A stretch of 64,000 nucleotides of DNA, taken from Adineta steineri (Eukaryota > Rotifera > Eurotatoria > Adinetida > Adinetidae). Shown piece by piece: positions 56,732 to 64,000 of the stretch (positions are counted from its first letter, which is position 1; each line of letters begins with the position of its first letter). Below the pieces are notes generated by a model. It worked only from the letters and a program-made list of their open reading frames with translations, ran no database searches and was not told the DNA's origin. Location: positions 35,107 to 99,106 of the forward strand of contig CAJNOI010000218.1 in the NCBI GenBank assembly GCA_905250115.1, given 5' to 3'. Both the position numbers and the translations under genes were made by a program.

Positions 56732-57691
56732 ATTGTTCTCTCGAGTTTGTGAATGCTAATTTTATGTATAAAATTTGAAGTGAGTTTTTCTTTTATTTGT
56801 AGAAAAAAATATTTTTTTCTTGTTTAGTCGTTGATTTACTTGTCTTTTAAGAATGACTTCAAATAAATAAGCAAATACAAACATATTTAAAAGTCATTTG
56901 TTTGCTAAAACAATGTTTGATTTAGGTAATAAAACATTTTTATTTCTCTTTGTATAAGAAACAAAATTCAACATCGTAATTAAAGACTAAACGTTTTTTA
57001 AAGGATCTTTTTATTGATATATACTCGGCAATCGAACGAGTTCATCAGGTTTTTTATTTTTTATCATTTATGAATACAAATACAAAAGTTTATTTTAGGT
57101 GAAGATAGTTTTGTAAAACTTGTTGCTTAGAACTTTTAATATTATAATCGATATAAATTTGTAAATAAGAAAGAAAAATCGATTGTCTCATTGAAAATAT
57201 CTTTCAATAAACCAAAATCGAATATAAAAGATAATGTTCTATCTACTACTTCAATGCTCATCCTTACACAATTGACTGAAAAAGTCATTGACTATTTCAT
57301 TATTCATACAACGAATAATCCCACAACTAATTGTATATGTGACGAATTATCTCGCAACTAATTATCCATGTGACGAACAATCATGACTAATCTCATGATG
57401 ATACTACACTGTTAATATATGTCGGTGATGTGCAAAGTGAAGTTGTATAATTTACCTAGTCTATTACAAATTGTTGTTGAGCGGTTGGTTTGTATTTCAA
57501 GACTAGTTGATCATATTTCTATTTGTTCGAAAAAAAGCGAAATGAACTATATGATGTTGTTTTCTTTTATAATTTTGTTCTTAGCATAGATTACCTAGTT
57601 TTTAGTCTAACTAATAAGACATTAATAATGAGAGTCAAATGATTATAACAAGTATTAATTTATTTATATTTTTAGATTATTACAAACAACA
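56732..57691. other. Divergent intergenic region, no gene seen
   Basis: This lies between divergently transcribed genes. It includes a run of similar words (AATTATCTCGCAACTAATTA, then CATGTGACGAACAATC) near 57310-57390. No coding sequence. Confidence 0.45.
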
Positions 57692-58459
57692 GTGATGGAA
57701 TTCCAATACTATAGATCGATAATGTTTGGAAGCTATAGTGCACTACTTCTGTCTGAAATTTGCCTCTTTGCATCACTATCACATCGATTACTAGTAGAAT
57801 TAGTTGAAAAACTATTCGGAATCACTCGAATAAATCATCAAAGATTTCTTATGAATTTTTTCGGTGTTAAAATTGATTTCTTATTATCACGACGTTTTCG
57901 TCTGTCTCTCATCGTTCAATTGGCATTTATTCCATGGATCACTCTACTTTTACTTATAGATGGATGTGTCTTGCAAGCACACTATAAGTCAAGTCAAGAT
58001 GCTTGTCCACTATCAGCCAGTGCCTGTTTTCTAGTGAGACAATCAGGAATATATGAAAGAATTGTTTGTGTACCTGGCGAAATATTATCGAACTCTACGA
58101 CAATTAATGTCATGTGCTTCGTATTGGTATATGCCGAACAAAATACTGTTGCCGTACTAAATCAGATTGGTATCTGTTCTAGCGTTTTCTCGCTTCTATG
58201 TTATGCATTCAAATATACTTGTCGTATGTCACGCAAATGGTGGGGTCTTATTCTACTTATTTTGTTGCTTATTACGTCCATAATACTTTTGATTGCCTCC
58301 TTTATAATAATTGAAATGAAGGTTTCTGTTACTTCCAAATTATTGTTAATAGCGTTAAGCTGTCTTTTAATCAATGTGATCCAGTTATTTCAATTTACAC
58401 ATTATAATCAATGTTGTCGTATTCAATCATTGACTCGAATAACAAAGACACGTGTCTAA
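57692..58459 (+). CDS. Four-helix membrane protein, unknown
   Basis: An intronless 255-residue protein with hydrophobic helices near residues 13-30 (SYSALLLSEICLFASLSHRL), 70-90 (FIPWITLLLLIDGCV), 170-205 (GLILLILLLITSIILLIASF) and 215-235 (KLLLIALSCLLINVIQLF). Between helices 2 and 3 are cysteines (DACPLSASACF, IVCVPG) and a glycosylation sequon (NST), as in an extracellular loop. I do not recognise the family. Confidence 0.65.
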   Translation: MMEFQYYRSIMFGSYSALLLSEICLFASLSHRLLVELVEKLFGITRINHQRFLMNFFGVKIDFLLSRRFRLSLIVQLAFIPWITLLLLIDGCVLQAHYKSSQDACPLSASACFLVRQSGIYERIVCVPGEILSNSTTINVMCFVLVYAEQNTVAVLNQIGICSSVFSLLCYAFKYTCRMSRKWWGLILLILLLITSIILLIASFIIIEMKVSVTSKLLLIALSCLLINVIQLFQFTHYNQCCRIQSLTRITKTRV

Positions 58460-58901
58460 AAATTTTATCTAAACACTTTGCTTAGTTATACAAAAGTGAT
58501 TACGAAAAATTATGCTGTTTTTTTTGTAAAACTATACGACATTACAATAAAGATCATTATAGATCGTTCATAAAAATTGTTCAAAAAGTTCTCCTATAAT
58601 AATTTGCATATGTCTGAAATATAATGGATGAGTCAGTATGAATATTACATGCAAACCAACATTCACACTCACTTCAATACGATAGAGATCAAAAGATATC
58701 GTTTGAAGGATATACATGCGCATGTTCATATTATATTTATTTACGAATAATACAGCATGAAGATGAACATACTTAGCAGACAGTGACTTGTTATCAACAC
58801 TATTGATAATAAAGTGAAACAATAAAAAAACAAATGTGTTGTTTCATGGTTGCTTATTTCACATATATATTCCAGTTTTTGAAGCTATTACGTATTTGAT
58901 A
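58460..58901. other. 3' flank, no gene seen
   Basis: AT-rich, with an AATAAA-like sequence near 58547 (ACAATAAAGA). The reverse open frame at 58568-58822 has no family match. Confidence 0.45.
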
Positions 58902-58968
58902 GGTAGGTGTGAACGAGGATACTGATTTCATTCATTCTCCTCATTCTCATATCCATATCCTTAAGATG
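58902..58968. repeat. Telomere-like inverted repeat, copy 18
   Basis: The left arm is GGTAGGTGTGAACGAGG and the right arm is CTCATATCCATATCCTTAAG. It is strongly degenerate and recognised mainly by polarity and the CTTAAG flank. Confidence 0.5.
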
Positions 58969-59711
58969 GTTCCCGATCGATCCCAAGATTGGCCACTGAA
59001 TAAGGGCCTGCTCGATTCATCTGATATTCGTTTCATAAAACAAAAATATATTCGATTCGCTAACATTAGTTGTTAGCTAATCACGTTGGATTTGATGCAA
59101 ATCAACAACCATCCATTTTAAGCATCGAAACAAGAACTTTCTATCCCACATTGAACAATTTCTACATCAGATAATGCAAATCGAACTATCATTTCTGTAT
59201 CTTTTTTTATAGATTGGTCTTTCGAGATAGGAAAACAGTTCTTTCTTAAAATATTTCTGTAAATACGATAAACTGTATTTCCAATATTTCTTTACAGTGT
59301 CTCATTTAATAAGTACTGTTCAGAGTTTTTATCACTTACTGAAAAGGGTCCCCAAAAGATCACGAAGAATGTGTGCTAAGCATGATTATGTACCCTTTAC
59401 CAGGTATCAAAGTTGAAGATCAACTCACATTTAGATCTACAGATCCAATGTTGTCAATGGTTTATTCTCTCGATTTAAATCCATGCAATTTTACCTATTC
59501 GATGTGAAGACACGCATCATATGACTTTTATTGACATCCAGTACTAAAGTGTTGAATACATGCCAAGAAACCACTAGCGCTAAAATACAATTAGTCAATA
59601 GATTGAAAGCATTGCTTGAAGAAGACAAATATCTCAAATTCATTACAGATTCTATTGAAGAAGTTTATGTGTTTTATATGTTTGACTCTCTTAATTATAC
59701 TAGATCTTTCG
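58969..59711. other. Intergenic, no gene seen
   Basis: Weakly coding-like fragments occur, for example the 62-codon frame at 59531, but they cannot be joined or matched to a family. Confidence 0.4.
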
Positions 59712-59766
59712 CATCTTGAGGATGAGTGTGGATATGAACAAGATAGGGATATAATATCCACACCAG
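59712..59766. repeat. Telomere-like inverted repeat, copy 19
   Basis: The left arm is ATCTTGAGGATGAGTGTGGA and the right arm is ATATCCACACC. The flank CATCTTGAG matches copies 14 and 15. Confidence 0.65.
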
Positions 59767-60142
59767 AACTGACAAAAGTATATCATTCAAATTTCTAATC
59801 ACATTCCTCTTCTCTTCTTCTATGTAATATATGTTACTGTAAACCTGAGTGCGAATCGAAAGACGTTTCTTTTTTCGATCACTATCTATCTATAAGAAAA
59901 CCACACGCTTCGGAATAAACATAGAGAAAAGCAACGATATAGACCATTACATTATTAATATTATCTATGGTGTTTGATTTCGTCCATGTTTTATGAAAAA
60001 TAATTATTTTCAGTTTTGTAGGACAAGAAAAAGATAGTTCATTTTATGTACTTGGCTTTTGTTAATTGCATGTTTTTCATATCTGTACCAGTTTAATCAA
60101 CTTGCCACTATATATAGGAAAGAAAATAGCATACCTTACAGA
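59767..60142. other. Intergenic, 3' flank of PDZ gene
   Basis: AT-rich, no coding signal. Confidence 0.45.
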
Positions 60143-61892
60143 TTATATTATTTCTAAAGAATAGTGGCTTACTCGTAATGCTCCACCTGTTCTACCACTA
60201 TTAATACGTGCTATTTGATCCATTCTACTTTGTTGACGTCGTATCCTTTCTTCATGAGCGTCGCCTAGAAAAAAACAAGATACCTGAAAAAAGTAAATCA
60301 AAAGAATAATTAGGAACTTACGGATCGTTGCTTGTTTAAGTTTCAATTCCTCTGCAATTTTCTGGTTGATACCAGCATTTGGATCAGTATTATTTACCTG
60401 TAGTTAAGAAAATTAGCAAAAATAATATTTAAAATAAACAATATAGCGTTGATTCTATATTAGACCGCTGATATAATGTCGTACTTACTTTAAGACTTTG
60501 ACTCTTTTGATTCACTTGGCGATTAATTTTCGGTTGTATCATTGCTGATCTGAAAATGAATTTCTATATAATAATTTAATAAGATAACGATCATATTCAC
60601 CCAATAGGATTTGCCTGTGACTCCTCTTTTGCCAGAAATCCTGTTGAACGATTATTGTGGGATCTACTATGATTTTCATATCTCTGATAATCTAAAATGA
60701 TTGTAGAGAAGCTAGTTGTTTAATATTATTCTTTGTATATACCATCAAAATCGAATGACATAATCAATTCCTCTTCATTATGCATTGTGTTGATTGGCAC
60801 ATGATATTCATGACTAGGTTCAGATATCATACTATGATTCTTGTACAATGCAGTTGCATAGTTGTTTTTATTGACTTGAACAGGTTCTTATCAAACAGAA
60901 TGAGATTAATAAGAAAAAAGAAAGTGATTATCAGAGCTACGCTACTTTCATCATTTGAGCCAAATGGATCATATTGTTCTTGATGTAAAACAGTTCTTTC
61001 AGTGAGTCTTGCATGTCCAACATATAGTTTAATCGTTTGACTTTCTATACAGGCTAATTGTATATATTTTTTGGCATATTCTAATGTAACAAATCGTAAA
61101 TCGTACGTATTCGACTAAAATTCATCGTTTGTGCAAAAAAACAACCATATCTGATAGTTTTACCGTGGAGGAGATTTGTAATAATCGATCACCGATGTCT
61201 AGCTGTTTATTAGTCTGATGTTTACTTATGTCTGTTATAAATATGCCATGATCGCTGTAGAAGTAAAAAACACGTTAGGTAAAGAAAAATGGAAACAATC
61301 ATACTGATAATTACTTTGTAAAATATTCATTTCCAATTCCACCATTAATATAAATATTTAATTTTCCATTATGCATCAATTCAATCTCTTCACTATACAA
61401 CGGTGCGAGACGTCGGATCAACTGAGCAGATAATAAATAAAGATTCTGACATATACATCTTACGCTGCTTACCAATTGGATTTTATGTCCTGATGCTCTC
61501 AAAATATCAACAGCTTTTTGATGTTTTATATTAGTAAAATCGAAATTATTCACACGTAATATTATATCATATAATCTAAAATAATAAATAAAAAGATCAT
61601 TATTGACGAAAAACATTTTTACTTACTTTAATTGTTTATTTCTATATGCAAGACCATTTCCAGTAATATTCGTAACAATAATAGATGTAAAATGATGATT
61701 CATAAAAGGTAAATCAATCCCTCCTGCAATAGTGAACCCTAATGATTCATGGGCACTGTTTGTCTATCGAAAAAAGACACAAAGAAAATAAGTTTAAAAT
61801 AGATATTTAAGATTAATGATACAAACTCTCTGAAGAGTAATTTCTTTTTCTTTCCAATGATCTTTATAATCGAATTGTATTATATCAGACAT
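60143..61892 (-). CDS. DLG-like two-PDZ scaffold protein
   Basis: Eleven short exons: 61827-61892, 61627-61763, 61473-61575, 61315-61421, 61164-61254, 60946-61114, 60743-60886, 60601-60691, 60489-60549, 60322-60397 and 60143-60264. They join to 388 residues. PDZ1 starts KEKEITLQRTNSAHESLGFT with IAGGIDLPF and continues LYDIILRVNNFDFTNIKHQK, closely following PDZ1 of discs-large (EITLxRxNSxLGFxIAGGxDxP). PDZ2 (EEIELMHNGKLNIYINGGIG, then GIFITDISKHQTNKQLDIGD) has lost the GLGF carboxylate-binding loop. PDZ3, SH3 and guanylate-kinase domains of true DLG are absent; the tail is polar and ends in a charged coiled-coil-like stretch (DAHEERIRRQQSRMDQIARI). It probably organises membrane proteins by binding C-terminal tails through PDZ1. 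Confidence 0.8.
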
Positions 61893-62476
61893 GATATTCG
61901 ATCAATGCGTTTTTTTCTGGCACTTATCTTATGCAAATATATAATACGTGTAGTGAAAGTGAAGCCAAACTTACTGGTTTTCTTTCGAGAAAGAAAAATA
62001 TTTAATCAGCGTCGAAATACGAAGAAACGAACGAAAAAACCTTGTATTTACTGGGAATGAAAAATGTGTTATGATACTAGACGGTCCTCAGTCATTCGAA
62101 TAGAAGAAAGGAAGGTGTCCTTTGATTTATTCTTCGAAAAAGCCATCATTCCTCGAAATATGTTACAAAGCTAGTTTACTCTTAGTATTCTGTTTATGAA
62201 GCACCGCTTGTTTTTAGTTAAAAAATACTCTGTGATTAATTAAATATCTATGAAGAGGCATTAAAACTCGTATTTGTATCTCAAAATTAACTTCTGATTA
62301 CGATGAATAGACCAATATCTCGATTAATGCTTAGGAAAAAGCTTCTTCATCTACATTTAAGCTTTTCGAAAACAAATTCCTTCAAGAGCATCTTTTACTA
62401 TTATTATCACTTCTTCCAAGTCAAATTCGACGATCTTTTTAAGATATCATTCTAGATTCTACAAAATCCACATCAG
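61893..62476. other. Intergenic, promoter of PDZ gene
   Basis: AT-rich, nothing recognised beyond the presumed promoter just above 61892. The open frame at 61857-62060 overlaps the first PDZ exon in antisense. Confidence 0.45.
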
Positions 62477-62535
62477 TATGAGTGTTGTGTTCATCTCTCA
62501 CACGCGTCTATATCTACATTTATACCCTCAAGTTG
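62477..62535. repeat. Telomere-like inverted repeat, copy 20
   Basis: The left arm is TATGAGTGTTGTGTTC and the right arm is ACATTTATACCCTCAAGTTG. It is degenerate. It lies 146 bases beyond the reductase stop codon. Confidence 0.55.
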
Positions 62536-62680
62536 AGTTAACGAACATATCGTATTATAAATAGGTATATTTGCACGATTTTTTTCTAAGTATTCTTTTA
62601 TTAAATAGTTATGTAGAAAGACGTAAATTAGTAACACACAAAAGGGTTTGACGAATAAAAAGTTTTAAAGAAGTATAATC

Positions 62681-63910
62681 TTATGCGAAAACATCAACAT
62701 TATACCGATCACAAGAAATTTTCTCGAGAATTTTTGTTGCTTCTTCTTCATTACATTGTTTAATTTCTGCAATAATCTTTATGAAACATGTTTTGACTGA
62801 TGCACCAACTTTTCGACCACTTCCACACGTATAAAAGCGTGCACCCTCACAATATAAACTAGCGATTTCATTCCGATCTTCCCAAAGTAAATCTTGAACA
62901 TATTTTTTACCATTATTTGATTGACGAGAAAACACTGATTTGACTTGAACTGCCCCAAGGCTAGACCATTTTTCGAATTCATTTGAATACAAAAAATCTT
63001 CTTGTGATCGACATCCATAATAAAGAATTGTAGATCCAATATTTCGTCCATATACTAATTGTGCTGCTCGTTCTTGAATAAAACCACAGAATGGTGCAAT
63101 TCCAGTTCCAGCAGCAATCATAACAATTGGTATTGTTGTATCTTCAGGTGGATGAAATCTTGTATTACTTGCTCGAACACTACAGCTAATTGGATTACCT
63201 TCTCGTAAATTTGCAAGATAATTTGATGCTACACCAAAGTATTGTCCAGATCCACTTAATGCGGGAACATTTAATACATCAAATGTAAGTGTGACGACTT
63301 CCGAATTCCATAAAGGCGAAGAAGAAATACTATATTGACGAACACGAAGTGATGGAAGCATTCGAAGATATTGTGCAAATGAAAGATCACATGAAGAATA
63401 CAGTTCAAGAGTATCTAATATACTAATACGTTTATTGAGAATTTCGATTTCATATGTATCTCCATTAAGATTCTTGAGTTGTGCTGCTTCTTTTTCGTCT
63501 TTACATAATGCAGCAAGAGTTTCAATTTGTTTTCTACTGATCGGTTGGGCTAATTCAACGTAACCACTTAGGATATCAAATGCACTAACTGGATGATTAG
63601 TCGGAAAGAAAGTATTTGTAGAACAATGAATTTTGACTTGAGTATCCGTAGATAGATTGAATCGCTTGAGAACTCGATAAACAATTTCAACTGGATTCGA
63701 TGGTAATATCGCGAGATAATCACCTGTTCGATAAGTTTGTCCTTTTGGAAGTTTAACCTCAAGATGTTTTATTGTTGGTGCAATTTCAGTTGCTTTAACC
63801 AAAACTTTACTTTGAAGAAGAATACCAGAATCAGTTATTTGTTCAAAATTTCTTTTTAAATTAACAATTTCAATAGAAAGTTTCTCTTCACTAATAACAT
63901 TTTGAAAACC
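62681..63910 (-). CDS. P450-BM3-like NADPH reductase, 5'-truncated
   Basis: The reverse-strand frame is open from the repeat array at 63910 to TAA at 62681, about 409 codons. No ATG marks a start, so the 5' part is missing. The sequence matches the FAD/NADPH half of self-sufficient P450s (CYP102/CYP505) and related CPR-type diflavin reductases: LEVKLPKGQTYRTGDYLAIL in the connecting region, LPSLRVRQYSISSSP for FAD binding, GVASNYLA, AAGTGIAPFCGFIQERA and YYGCRSQEDFLY for NADPH, GARFYTCGSG, and the end NVDVFA with a penultimate aromatic residue in the FAD-shielding position. It passes electrons from NADPH to FMN/heme. The FMN and heme domains expected upstream are not in the window; a TGTGGG array stands there. 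Bacterial or fungal origin is plausible since BM3-type fusions are rare in animals. Confidence 0.8.
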   Translation of the reverse strand, partial: GFQNVISEEKLSIEIVNLKRNFEQITDSGILLQSKVLVKATEIAPTIKHLEVKLPKGQTYRTGDYLAILPSNPVEIVYRVLKRFNLSTDTQVKIHCSTNTFFPTNHPVSAFDILSGYVELAQPISRKQIETLAALCKDEKEAAQLKNLNGDTYEIEILNKRISILDTLELYSSCDLSFAQYLRMLPSLRVRQYSISSSPLWNSEVVTLTFDVLNVPALSGSGQYFGVASNYLANLREGNPISCSVRASNTRFHPPEDTTIPIVMIAAGTGIAPFCGFIQERAAQLVYGRNIGSTILYYGCRSQEDFLYSNEFEKWSSLGAVQVKSVFSRQSNNGKKYVQDLLWEDRNEIASLYCEGARFYTCGSGRKVGASVKTCFIKIIAEIKQCNEEEATKILEKISCDRYNVDVFA

Positions 63911-64000
63911 AGGGTGTGGGTGTGGGTGAGGATGTGGGTGTGGGTGTGGGTGAGGGTGTGGGTGTGGGTGTGGGTGTGGGTGTGGGTGTGGGTGTGGGTG
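63911..64000. repeat. TGTGGG telomere-type array at window edge
   Basis: Ninety bases of GGGTGTGGGTGTGGGTGAGG-type sequence, about 15 hexamers with two or three variants (GTGAGG, GGATGT), run to the last base. The G-rich strand points toward the right end, the orientation expected of a right-hand telomere with the bdelloid TGTGGG repeat. This is the longest and purest such array in the window, and no C-rich partner follows within it. Whether the chromosome ends here or the array is the left arm of another inverted element cannot be told from this window. Confidence 0.85.

Noticed and set aside
71-62535. Reading the G/C inverted repeats as bacterial rho-independent terminators
   Set aside because: The genome is eukaryotic with introns and no U-tract follows the hairpins; a gene-end role is possible but not by that mechanism.

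Overview
The window looks like nuclear DNA of a bdelloid rotifer, possibly Rotaria or a relative. It is AT-rich, and its genes carry many GT-AG introns, most of them about 45-65 nt. Gene families known to be expanded in bdelloids are present: NHL-repeat, FkbM, ART, F-box/LRR and orphan GPCR. It also carries many copies of a TGTGGG-type G-rich repeat, the telomeric repeat reported for the bdelloid Adineta vaga. The genus is inference. A 100-N run at 17510-17609 is a scaffold gap.

Layout. 0-9 kb: a broken B-box/NHL gene, an F-box/LRR gene built of 22 LRR exons, and a decayed voltage-gated sodium-channel gene (N-terminus through domain I). 9-12 kb: a long-armed inverted-repeat element and dispersed repeats. 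12-16 kb: a gene fusing an ADP-ribosyltransferase domain, one membrane helix and 14 FG-GAP repeats. 16-25 kb: a hAT-like element with 8-bp target duplication, the assembly gap, a DUF4832-type secreted protein gene, a dead F-box gene, an FCP1-type phosphatase gene and more repeats. 25-29 kb: an FkbM methyltransferase gene broken by a GC-rich hAT-like MITE, and a two-exon neuropeptide-like precursor. 29-38 kb: a complete 13-exon cullin-1 homologue, a secreted orphan, and an epoxide-hydrolase-like enzyme. 38-49 kb: a large membrane protein, a secreted orphan, a multi-Ig protein and two convergent GPCRs. 49-64 kb: an F-box gene, a repeat-containing orphan, an NHL/EGF membrane protein, a four-helix orphan, a DLG-like two-PDZ protein, and the reductase half of a P450-BM3-like enzyme. 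The reductase runs directly into about 90 bp of nearly pure TGTGGG repeat at the window edge.

The most striking signal runs through the whole window. About 20 short elements, roughly one per 3 kb, each have a G-rich telomere-like left arm and a C-rich right arm (TGTGGG...CCCACA). The outer flanks are often CTTGAG...CTCAAG. All share one polarity and almost all sit between genes, commonly 70-250 bp past a stop codon. Three broken genes end at such an element and the reductase ends at the terminal array. The elements could be relics of telomere addition and head-to-head end joining, a hairpin transposon-like family, or gene-end signals.

The genes do not form one pathway; this is a mosaic of household genes, lineage-expanded families, probable horizontally acquired enzymes and pseudogenes. 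Split gene models were assembled by hand from splice signals. For those reported as joined (ART/FG-GAP, cullin, DUF4832, Ig, PDZ, NHL/EGF and others) the summed exon lengths are divisible by three.
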